Shown piece by piece: positions 17,898 through 25,154 of a DNA stretch of 64,000 nt (positions are counted from its first letter, which is position 1; the number at the start of each line of letters is the position of its first letter). The notes under the pieces are model-generated. The model did not search any database. It saw nothing but the letters and a program-made list of their open reading frames with translations, and was not told the origin of the DNA. The translations under genes were made by a program, and so were the position numbers. Source of the stretch: Pseudomonadota bacterium (GTDB taxonomy: Bacteria; Cyanobacteriota; Vampirovibrionia; Obscuribacterales; Obscuribacteraceae); contig JAJPGY010000040.1 of NCBI GenBank assembly GCA_021325555.1, positions 124,001 to 188,000 of the forward strand. Reading direction: 5' to 3'.

Positions 17898-18689
17898 GTG
17901 ACGAACTCCCTGGTCGACACTCTGGAACTGAATCGGCGGCGGCTGAAAGCCAGCAAGCTGCTGGCCGTTTTCGACAGGGACGGCACGCTGGCGCCGATAA
18001 CCGATGACCCGCGGCAGGCGGTCGTTCCCCGCGAGGTGAGGGATCTGCTGGCCAGGCTGGCGCAGGCCAGGGGTGTCAAGGCGGGCGTCCTCAGTGCCCG
18101 GAGTTTGCGGCGGCTTGAAGGCGATTTTGGCGGCTGCAACCTTATTCTTGCCGGAAATTACGGGCTGGAGATTTATATTCCCGGCCACGAGCAATTCCGC
18201 CACCCGCAGGCCGAGCGGTGGCGGCCGCTTTTGGTTAGGGCACGGGACTCGCTTGCCGAGGGACTGGGGGCGCAGACGGGGGCCATACTCGAGGATCACG
18301 GCTTCTCGCTGTGCCTGCACTGGCACCTGACCCCCGCCCGCATGCGCGGGGTGGTCGACGGGGCGGTCGGCAGCCTGGCCCGCGACTTTCCCGATCTCAG
18401 GGTTCGCTGCCTGCCGACCAGCTACGAGATATGGCCGCCGATCGACTGGGACAAGTCGGCGTCGCTCGATGAGATCAAGAAGATCTGCGGGCTCGACGAC
18501 TGGCTCTGTCTCTTTGCCGGCGACTCGGAAGGCGACGAGCCGGCATTTCGCTGGGTTAACGCGCAAGGCGGCATTAGCATTCGTGTCGGCGAAAAGGGAG
18601 ATTCGGCGGCGACATGCCGGCTGCAATCGCAGCGGCAGATTGTCGAGCTGCTGAGGGATCTGGTGGCGCTCAGGCGACCGGACAGATGA
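17898..18689 (+). CDS. otsB: Trehalose-6-phosphate phosphatase
   Basis: This HAD-superfamily phosphatase removes phosphate from trehalose-6-phosphate to give trehalose. HAD motif I is FDRDGTLAPI and motif IV is GDSEGDEPAF; SARSLRRLE matches motif II and the central GNYGLEIYIPG fits the OtsB cap region. No ATG precedes the domain in frame nearby. The GTG at 17898 gives 263 residues, the normal OtsB length, but lacks a clear ribosome-binding site; a GTG at 17880 is an alternative. It is divergent from otsA, so the two-step pathway is complete here. Confidence 0.88.
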   Translation: MTNSLVDTLELNRRRLKASKLLAVFDRDGTLAPITDDPRQAVVPREVRDLLARLAQARGVKAGVLSARSLRRLEGDFGGCNLILAGNYGLEIYIPGHEQFRHPQAERWRPLLVRARDSLAEGLGAQTGAILEDHGFSLCLHWHLTPARMRGVVDGAVGSLARDFPDLRVRCLPTSYEIWPPIDWDKSASLDEIKKICGLDDWLCLFAGDSEGDEPAFRWVNAQGGISIRVGEKGDSAATCRLQSQRQIVELLRDLVALRRPDR

Positions 18690-18784
18690 CCTCGACATTG
18701 GTCACATTCCTTAATGTTGCGAAACCAGCCAGAGGTCGAGGGCGTCCTCCACAGTCGCCACTCGCTTCGCGGAGGTCATACGTT

Positions 18785-19207
18785 ATGCGATTTCAGCACT
18801 CGATAAGCATTGTCCTTGCCGCAACCCTGCTTTCATGGACAGGGGCGGCGCAGGCCAAGCCCGCCCGGCACACGGGCGGCTCCAGCACAGGGTCCGCGCC
18901 GCAAGGTTTTCTGACCAGGGTCCTTTCCGTGCCGTTCAGATCCGCAGGCGCCGTCGTCGGTGTCGCCCTTGGAGTGCCTATTCACGTGGGCAGAAGCGTC
19001 GTGGCCGACAGCAGGTCAACATCCTCGAGCCTGGAAAACGGCAGCCTGGCCGGCGCGCCCGGGCCGGTGAGGTCCGCGCTGGGCACCGCCGTCGGGGTTC
19101 CGGTCGGCATCGTCACCGGCGCGGTGCGCGGCTCGGTCGAGGGGACGGGACAGGGGCTGACCGGCGGGTACAAAAGGCCATTCAGCTCCCAGTCGGTAGG
19201 GTTGTAA
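18785..19207 (+). CDS. Small exported protein of unknown function
   Basis: The 140-residue product has a clear signal peptide (MRFQHSISIVLAATLLSWTG, cleavage near AQA-KP). The mature part is Gly/Ser/Val rich with two similar hydrophobic segments, SAGAVVGVALGVPIHVGRSV and GTAVGVPVGIVTGAVRGSVE, an internal duplication. The repeated GVALGVP/GTAVGVP pattern suggests a small membrane-associated or surface protein. A GGAGG lies nine bases before the ATG. It sits between otsB and a GH37/GH63-like hydrolase, and no specific role can be assigned. Confidence 0.75.
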   Translation: MRFQHSISIVLAATLLSWTGAAQAKPARHTGGSSTGSAPQGFLTRVLSVPFRSAGAVVGVALGVPIHVGRSVVADSRSTSSSLENGSLAGAPGPVRSALGTAVGVPVGIVTGAVRGSVEGTGQGLTGGYKRPFSSQSVGL

Positions 19208-19252
19208 TTGGAGTAAGATCGTTTTCCCGGTGAGCCCCCGGGTCGCCGGGCC

Positions 19253-19280
19253 GACGCCGCAAGCGGGACGCCGCAAGCGG
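19253..19280. repeat. Perfect 14-bp tandem duplication
   Basis: GACGCCGCAAGCGG occurs twice head-to-tail (19253-19266 and 19267-19280) in the spacer before the GH37/GH63-like gene, next to more GC-rich sequence related in style to the dispersed intergenic repeat. Confidence 0.7.
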
Positions 19281-19335
19281 CCGCCCTACGGGGCGCGGGC
19301 GCGGCGCGGGACTGATACCGCATACGGTGGCGTCA

Positions 19336-20571
19336 ATGAAAGCGAGCGATCCGCAAAGGCTGAAAGCGTTCATCGAGGAAAAGGCGAAGCTCTGCCTGCA
19401 CCCGCCGGCAGGGCAGCTGAAGTACGACTACGTCACGCCGACCTTCAGCATCGCTCCCGGCAGCGATGACCAGGCGGCGGTGCCGGAGAGATCCCGCACC
19501 GGCCACTACCTGCAGATGTACGATTGGGATTCTTGCTTCTTCAGCCAGGCCGCTCATCGTGTGGGGATAAGCGGCCTGGCCAGATCGGTGGTGGCGAACT
19601 TCCTCAGCCTGCGGCACAGCGACGGCTACGTGCCCCGAACGGTCTCGCCGCAGCGCATATGGGATCAAGGGGACCACTGCAAGCCTTTTCTCGCCCAGGC
19701 GCTGGCCAAGGAGCTGGCACTCGGGGGTGGGGCGAAGCAGGAGCAGGCTGCGGAGTTTCTGCGGGATCTGGATGATTATCTGAAGTACTTTCAGCAGCAC
19801 CGGCGTCACGAAAGCGGGCTTTACCACTGGCGCAACGTGCTGGAGAGCGGGGTCGACGACAACCTGGCGCTCCTGGCGCCGCACGAGGCGTCCAAAGACA
19901 CCAATGAGAAGGTGGGAGACTTCCCGGACAGCAGCCTGTTGGCCGCCGATCTCAACGGCTATCTGGTGGCCGAGTTCCGCGCCTTCGCCGCCCTCGCGGA
20001 ACGGGCGGGCGCGCCCGCGCTGGGCGACCGGTACAGATCGCAGGCCGACGGGCTGGCCGCGCTCATCGAGCAGAAGCTCTGGAACGAGAGGCTGGGCATT
20101 CACTGCAACCTGGATCCGTCAACCGGTCAGCAGATCGAGATCCGCGCCTGGACAGGTCTGGTGCCGGCGCTTTTTGATGCTGCGCCGCCGGAGCAGGCCG
20201 AGCAGGTCATCCGCACCAACATTCTCAGCCAGGAGCATTTCCTGCGCCCGAAAGGGCTGGCCTCGGTTGCCGCTTCCGAGCCGCTCTACAATCAGGCCAG
20301 GCGCGGGCTTTACGGGCGGGCGATCGTCTCGAACTGGCAAGGGCCTGTGTGGATCCTGCCGAACGCCCTGGTGGTCCGCTGCCTGATCCGACACGATCTA
20401 AAAAAGGAGGCCTCCGAGATCTCCCGGCGGGCGATCGCCACCCTGGTGGAAGGCCTCGACGCCACCGGCACGCTCTACGAAAATTACAACGCGGACACGG
20501 GCGAGGCGCTATGGGCGCCCCAGTTCATGAGCTGGAATGTCCTTGCGCTGGAGCTGATAGATCTGGTCTAG
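19336..20571 (+). CDS. Trehalase/GH63-like (alpha/alpha)6-barrel glycoside hydrolase
   Basis: The 411-residue product matches the GH37/GH63 style of inverting hydrolases: YLQMYDWDSCFFSQAAHRVG near the start, DGYVPRTVSPQ, HRRHESGLYHWRNVLESGVDDN in the middle, NWQGPVWILPNALVVRCL, and YENYNADTGEALWAPQFMSW at the end. Lack of a signal peptide suggests a cytoplasmic enzyme. With otsA and otsB beside it, trehalose breakdown is an attractive role, but GH63 relatives also hydrolyse mannosylglycerate or glucosylglycerate, so the substrate is open. The ATG at 19336 is preceded by GGTGG at five bases. Confidence 0.82.
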   Translation: MKASDPQRLKAFIEEKAKLCLHPPAGQLKYDYVTPTFSIAPGSDDQAAVPERSRTGHYLQMYDWDSCFFSQAAHRVGISGLARSVVANFLSLRHSDGYVPRTVSPQRIWDQGDHCKPFLAQALAKELALGGGAKQEQAAEFLRDLDDYLKYFQQHRRHESGLYHWRNVLESGVDDNLALLAPHEASKDTNEKVGDFPDSSLLAADLNGYLVAEFRAFAALAERAGAPALGDRYRSQADGLAALIEQKLWNERLGIHCNLDPSTGQQIEIRAWTGLVPALFDAAPPEQAEQVIRTNILSQEHFLRPKGLASVAASEPLYNQARRGLYGRAIVSNWQGPVWILPNALVVRCLIRHDLKKEASEISRRAIATLVEGLDATGTLYENYNADTGEALWAPQFMSWNVLALELIDLV

Positions 20572-20677
20572 GCAATGCGGCTTTTCAAGCGGAATGGAGA
20601 AGCTACTCTTAAGGCCGGCTAATCCTGGCGTTAAACGGCCTACGATCGAAGGGTAACTCACACTCGGAGGTTTCACC

Positions 20678-21157
20678 ATGAGCACAGCCATCCTGCAAAA
20701 GACACCCGTGGAAGCCAAATGGAATACCCAGAAGTTGCATGAAGAGACAGCCACCCTCTTCGCACGCCAGATGGTCGCCACGATGACGACACTGGCCAAG
20801 TACGGTCCGGAAGCGCAGCAAGAGTTGATGAAAAACATCGTCGCCGGCAAGGTCGAGCACTTCAAGGCCGCAGGCGTCCAGACCCCGATCGACCTGGTGC
20901 GCGCCATGGCGGAATCGGAAGCGAATCTTTTCGGCAGCAAAATTCAGATCGTTGGCGACGAGAAGAAGGCCGAGATGATCTACGACCAGTGCGCCTGCTG
21001 GAACGCCATCCAGAAGGTCGGCAAGCTGACCCCGGAACAGGAAGAAGCGATGGGCAAGAACTTCGAAGCCAAGGTGAGACTGATCGGTCAAGCCTTCGGC
21101 CTCAAGGGCGAGGTCAAATTCGAAGGCGAAACCGCCATCGTCACCTTCACCAAGTAA
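20678..21157 (+). CDS. Uncharacterised 159-residue cytoplasmic protein
   Basis: I do not recognise this protein securely. It is helical in its first two thirds (TATLFARQMVATMTTLAKYG, ELMKNIVAGKVEHFKAAG), has a CACW motif (YDQCACWNAIQKVGKL) and ends with a likely beta hairpin (KGEVKFEGETAIVTFTK). Codon use has more A-rich Lys/Glu codons than many neighbours. The pattern loosely recalls small L-2-amino-thiazoline-4-carboxylate hydrolase-like proteins, at low confidence. A strong CGGAGG lies eight bases before the ATG and a good terminator follows, so it is probably a well-expressed single-gene transcript. Confidence 0.8.
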   Translation: MSTAILQKTPVEAKWNTQKLHEETATLFARQMVATMTTLAKYGPEAQQELMKNIVAGKVEHFKAAGVQTPIDLVRAMAESEANLFGSKIQIVGDEKKAEMIYDQCACWNAIQKVGKLTPEQEEAMGKNFEAKVRLIGQAFGLKGEVKFEGETAIVTFTK

Positions 21158-21180
21158 CCGGCGCGCCGGCAAAAGAAGAT

Positions 21181-21216
21181 CGACCGGGTCGTTTGAGACG
21201 CCCCGGTCGTTTCTTT
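21181..21216 (+). terminator. Rho-independent terminator
   Basis: CGACCGGG (21181-21188) pairs with CCCGGTCG (21202-21209), with two further pairs inside, followed by TTTCTTT (21210-21216). It lies 24 bases after the 20678-21157 gene. Confidence 0.75.
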
Positions 21217-21241
21217 CGCGACGCGTGAAAAAATCTTCCGG

Positions 21242-21709
21242 CTAAGAGTGGTTTTCCCGGGAGCAGGAAAACCAGATCCTCTCGGCTTCTTGATCTAGCT
21301 CGGCGGCCTCCTGCTCTTCACCCAGGCAGCGCAAAATTCTCGCCAGAGCCTCCAGCGAAACGGCTGTCTCCGGGTGATTCCTGCCCAAAAGCTTCAGCTT
21401 GATGGTCAGCACCTCGGCGTACAGCCGTTTCGCTTCCGAGTACTGCTCGTAAGTCTCGTACAGGTCACCGAGAGCAACCAGCGCCTCGGCGACCTGCGGG
21501 TGGATCTCGCCGAAGACCTTGCGGCGGACCTCCAGCGCCCGCCAGTACAGGGGCTCCGCGTCCATGTAGCGTCCGGAAGCGGAGTATATGCCCGCCAGCT
21601 CCATGAGCATGTCGCCGAACTCAGGGCTGAACGCCTCTTCGCGCTCCCACAGCTCGAAAACCCGCTGCTCCAACTCCATCACCCCGCGGATCCCCCGATC
21701 CGTTCCCAT
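21242..21709 (-). CDS. TPR protein (kinesin-light-chain type repeats)
   Basis: The 155-residue product carries about three TPR units with the typical spacing: LMELAGIYSASGRYMDAEPLY, ALVALGDLYETYEQYSEAKRLY and SLEALARILRCLGEEQEAAELD, each followed by an ALEVRRKVFGEIHP-like linker. No signal peptide, so cytoplasmic. Partner unknown. The ATG at 21709 is chosen; the ATG at 21679 is an equally possible start. Confidence 0.8.
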   Translation of the reverse strand: MGTDRGIRGVMELEQRVFELWEREEAFSPEFGDMLMELAGIYSASGRYMDAEPLYWRALEVRRKVFGEIHPQVAEALVALGDLYETYEQYSEAKRLYAEVLTIKLKLLGRNHPETAVSLEALARILRCLGEEQEAAELDQEAERIWFSCSRENHS

Positions 21710-21876
21710 CAATCAGTAAATCACGCAGCATCCCGCCGGCCGTCCCCTTCAATGGTGATCCGCGGCCATACAAAATGGTGAAAAACGTTATCAGTCAAGG
21801 CCTCGCGGCCTCGATTCGCAGACTCCTGTAGACAATCGAGGCTGAGAATGCGCCCGGGCCCGGGCAGCACGCCCGA

Positions 21877-23613
21877 TCAGGCGCTGAATTTCCGCCGCTG
21901 CGGGCAAACTTCCTGAACCACCTCTTGCACCTGGGACAAAAGCCGGCCCAGCCCGGTGCGTTTCCAGGCCGAGACCACCACCGGGTTGGGGACCTGGGCG
22001 GCCAGCCAGTTAAGATCCTCCTCGCGAACCTTATCCGCCTTGTTGAGGACGGTGATGGTCGGTTTGTCGACCGCCCCCAGCTCGCCGAGCACCTCGAGCA
22101 CGCTGGAGATCTGCACCAGGACGTTGGGGTGCGAGGCATCGACGACGTGCAGGAGCACATCGGCCACGATCACCTCCTCCAGCGTCGCCCGGAAGGCGGC
22201 GACAAGCGAGGTGGGCAGCTTCTTGATGAATCCCACCGTGTCGGTAATGAGAACGGTGCTGTGGTCGGGCAGGATTGTGCGGCGGGTGGCCGGGTCGAGC
22301 GTGGCAAACAGCTTGTCCTCGACAAAAACCTCGGACTTGGTGAGCGCGTTGAGCAGGGTCGATTTGCCCGAATTGGTGTAGCCGGTGAGCGCCGCCGTCG
22401 GCAGGTTCTCGAAGGTGCGCCGGCGCCGCTGCGTATCCCGATAGCTCTTTATCCGCTCCGTTTCGCGCTCGAGGAAGTTGATCCGGTCGCTTATGCGCCG
22501 GCGGTCCATTTCCAGCTTCGTCTCACCGGGTCCTCTGGTGCCGATGCCGCCGCCCAGGCGGCTCAGGCTCGAGCCCCTGCCCACCAGGCGTGGATAGAGA
22601 TACTTGAGCTGCGCAAGCTCGACCTGCAGCTTTCCTTCCTTGGTCTGGGCGCGCTGGGCAAAAACATCGAGGATGAGCTCGGTGCGATCAATCACCTTGA
22701 CGCCCAGAAGCTCCCTGAGATTGTGCTGTTGATTGGCCGTGAGCTCCTGATCGAATATGACCATGTTCGCGCCCAGCTCCTGCACCATGAGCGCCAGCTC
22801 CTGCACCTTGCCGGAGCCTATCAGATAGCGCGGGTCCGGCTGCGGCCGGGCCTGGGTGAGCCGGCCGGAGACCGTTCCGCCGGCCGTGCGGGTGAGCATG
22901 GACAGCTCGTCGAGGTCGTCCTCCATCTGCCAGGCGTCGCTATCAGGACCGATCATCCCCACCAGGACGGCCCGCTCCTCGCCGTCGCGCACCTGCAGTC
23001 TGGGCGCCAGCCTGCGAAACTCGTCCTCGAGCGCCGCGATAAGCTCGCTGAAGTTCTCCTCCTGCGCCTTCCTGACCGTGCAGGGCGGCAGCCTCTTCCA
23101 GAGATTCCCCTGGCTGTCGCGCCCGGGCAGAAGGTGGCAGATGTGCACGACATCGGCCAGCCTCACCTGCTCGCCCCGGGCCTTGCTGTAGGTGCCGCCG
23201 GGGTTGACCTCGATCTGCGCCAGAAGGTCCAGCCTGTTGCGGGCCAGGCACTGCATGTCCTGCTTGGAGGGACCGGCGCCGGAGCCGTCGGCCGCGCCGC
23301 CATGCTTGCCGGGCAGGTGGGTATGGATGATGCGCTGACCGCACAGGCGTCCCGGTCCGACCCGCACCCCCCTCAGCTCCGGGGTTTGCACCTCGCCAGG
23401 CGGTCCGACCGTGACATTAACGACTTGCCCGCTGCGATCCACCACCACCGAGATGGGATAGCCGGTGGTGTGCGAGAAGTCGGCCAGGTACTCGGCCAGC
23501 TCTAGTGTAAGAATTTTGTCCGCGGGGAGCCGCTGCTGAAGCAGGCGCTCTAGTTTCTTTATCTCTGACTTTTTAAGCCCTTTAGACTTTGCAAGATCAA
23601 CCTTGCCGTGCAA
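21877..23613 (-). CDS. hflX: Ribosome-associated GTPase HflX with N-terminal extension
   Basis: HflX binds and splits stalled ribosomes and hydrolyses GTP. The 578-residue product has an extension of roughly 190 residues (GLKKSEIKKLERLLQQRLPAD, VVVDRSGQVVNVTVG), then the HflX domain (AVLVGM, DPRYLIGSGKVQEL, GIGTRGPGETKLEMDRRRI) and the G domain: G1 GYTNSGKS, G3 DTVGF, G4 NKAD, G5 VSAWK. Long HflX forms with this extension are known in several phyla. The start is a TTG at 23613 with AGGAGG ten bases upstream; no in-frame ATG precedes the conserved extension. Confidence 0.93.
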   Translation of the reverse strand: MHGKVDLAKSKGLKKSEIKKLERLLQQRLPADKILTLELAEYLADFSHTTGYPISVVVDRSGQVVNVTVGPPGEVQTPELRGVRVGPGRLCGQRIIHTHLPGKHGGAADGSGAGPSKQDMQCLARNRLDLLAQIEVNPGGTYSKARGEQVRLADVVHICHLLPGRDSQGNLWKRLPPCTVRKAQEENFSELIAALEDEFRRLAPRLQVRDGEERAVLVGMIGPDSDAWQMEDDLDELSMLTRTAGGTVSGRLTQARPQPDPRYLIGSGKVQELALMVQELGANMVIFDQELTANQQHNLRELLGVKVIDRTELILDVFAQRAQTKEGKLQVELAQLKYLYPRLVGRGSSLSRLGGGIGTRGPGETKLEMDRRRISDRINFLERETERIKSYRDTQRRRRTFENLPTAALTGYTNSGKSTLLNALTKSEVFVEDKLFATLDPATRRTILPDHSTVLITDTVGFIKKLPTSLVAAFRATLEEVIVADVLLHVVDASHPNVLVQISSVLEVLGELGAVDKPTITVLNKADKVREEDLNWLAAQVPNPVVVSAWKRTGLGRLLSQVQEVVQEVCPQRRKFSA

Positions 23614-23644
23614 GTTTAAGCTACCTCCTGGAAATCAGGCCCCG

Positions 23645-23668
23645 CGGTGTCAGAACTGTCTCACACCG
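23645..23668. repeat. Inverted repeat in the hflX leader
   Basis: CGGTGT (23645-23650) is the reverse complement of ACACCG (23663-23668), separated by 12 bases, in the spacer upstream of hflX and next to a TATGAT on the minus strand (23671-23676). It may be an operator or a leader hairpin. Confidence 0.3.
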
Positions 23669-23706
23669 GCATCATACCCTCTTTTTACCGGAAACCCACC
23701 GCAAAT

Positions 23707-25041
23707 TTAATCTGGCAGCCGTCCGGTCAAGGAGCGAAGGAATCTGGCGATCAACCCGGCATCCTGGTCGGAAAGCTTCTTGCCGAGCTGAAACTCGCCC
23801 ATGATCTTCACCGCCTCCGGCAGCTCGCTGACCGAGCCGTCGTGGAAGTAAGGGAAGGTAAGCTCGACGTTCCGCAGCGTCGGCACCTTGAACTTGTGCA
23901 TGTCGGAGCCGGCGTGCGTGACGTTGAAGCGCCCGTTGTCCGCCTCGGTCGGATGCCCGCGCCAGGCGAAGTAATCCTTCCTCCTGCCCATCTTCTCGAA
24001 GCTGAGCCCGCCAAAGTTGACCCCGGTGTGGCAGCTCACGCAGTTGTTCTGCAGGAACAGCTTGTATCCCTTCTCCTCGTCGGCGGTCAAGGCCGAGCGA
24101 TCCCCTGCCAGGTAGCGATCGAAGCGGGAATCAGGCGTAATCAGGGTCTTTTCATAAGCAGCGATGGCGTCCGTGATGCTGGCGGCGGTCAAGCCACCGG
24201 CATAGGACTCGCTGAACGCCTTTTTGAACGCCTGGTCTTTCTCCAGCTTGGCCACCACCTGCGGCCAGCTGGAGCCCATCTCCTTCGGGTTGTTCACCGG
24301 GCCGTTGGCCTGCTCCTGCAGATTGGCGGCCCGCCCGTCCCAGAACTGGCAGAAATTGAAGGCGGCATTGAGCACGGTGGGCGCGTTGATCGGACCTTTC
24401 TGCCCGTGTATGCCTGTGGAGACCGGCGCCTGATCCGTTCCCCCTTTGTCCAGCGCATGGCAGGAGGCGCAGCTCACCGTGTCATCGGCCGACAGCCTCT
24501 TGTCGTTGAAAAGCGATTTGCCGAGGGCGACTTTTCTCTTGTCGGGGCTGAAGGGGTTTGTCTCCGGTACCGGCTTGATACCGTATGTAGTGCTCTGCGA
24601 CGCAATCCACGACAGCAAGGTCTGGCGGTCCTTCTGGGAAAAGCCGGCGTTCCAGTGCATGAGCTTGTAGCGCAACGGGGGCATGGTGCCGTCTTCGATT
24701 ACCTCTTTCAGCCGCCCGAGCTGCACCGCGTCGAGCGGCTCTTCGCCGGTGAGCTGCTGCCTGGTCACGATGAGCTCCTGGCGGGCTTCCTTTATGTCTT
24801 TGCCGATAATGTCCCTGGCAATCGGAAGCTCGAAGTATATCGGATACCGCGTCAGGTTGGGCGTGTGGCAGTCGGCGCAGGACCCCTGGAGGAGCAGGCT
24901 GACCTCCCGGTAGCGCGGGTCCGCGCTCTTGACCTCGAGCTTTTCTCGCGGGGTGACGAGATTGGAGACAGGCAGGGCCAAACCGAGCACCGCCAGTGCC
25001 ACCACCGCCAGCCCTGCTTTGCCCTTTGTTGTCAGTGCCAT
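23707..25041 (-). CDS. Tri-haem cytochrome c peroxidase family protein (Haem_bd plus CCP/MauG)
   Basis: The 444-residue exported protein has an N-terminal signal/anchor (residues 9-27) and three c-type haem motifs: CADCH (55-59), CASCH (191-195) and CVSCH (334-338). The first lies in a separate domain resembling the Haem_bd family (CADCHTPNLTRYPIYFELPI then MPPLRYKLMHWNAGFSQKD). The remaining two lie in a di-haem peroxidase/MauG domain (LGKSLFNDKRLS, FWDGRAANLQEQ, FKVPTLRNVELTFPYFHDGS). Canonical bacterial peroxidases have two haems; an extra N-terminal haem could feed electrons to the active site. It probably reduces H2O2 in the periplasm. Confidence 0.92.
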   Translation of the reverse strand: MALTTKGKAGLAVVALAVLGLALPVSNLVTPREKLEVKSADPRYREVSLLLQGSCADCHTPNLTRYPIYFELPIARDIIGKDIKEARQELIVTRQQLTGEEPLDAVQLGRLKEVIEDGTMPPLRYKLMHWNAGFSQKDRQTLLSWIASQSTTYGIKPVPETNPFSPDKRKVALGKSLFNDKRLSADDTVSCASCHALDKGGTDQAPVSTGIHGQKGPINAPTVLNAAFNFCQFWDGRAANLQEQANGPVNNPKEMGSSWPQVVAKLEKDQAFKKAFSESYAGGLTAASITDAIAAYEKTLITPDSRFDRYLAGDRSALTADEEKGYKLFLQNNCVSCHTGVNFGGLSFEKMGRRKDYFAWRGHPTEADNGRFNVTHAGSDMHKFKVPTLRNVELTFPYFHDGSVSELPEAVKIMGEFQLGKKLSDQDAGLIARFLRSLTGRLPD

Positions 25042-25085
25042 TTCCCGATCCCGTTCTTGTCAACGCCATATCCCAGGGAGCAACT

Positions 25086-25091
25086 ATTATA
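25086..25091 (-). promoter_or_regulatory. Candidate -10 element for the peroxidase gene
   Basis: TATAAT on the minus strand, 44 bases before the ATG at 25041. No clear -35 hexamer. Confidence 0.3.
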
Positions 25092-25154
25092 AAGGCATGC
25101 GGACAGGATACTCCTTCCCGCAAGACACGCTGTCCAGCAGGCTGAGCCGATGAT

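Noticed and set aside
21925-23505. 526-codon open frame antisense to hflX
   Set aside because: The hflX frame has all five GTPase motifs. The antisense translation has no recognisable domain and no start-site signals.
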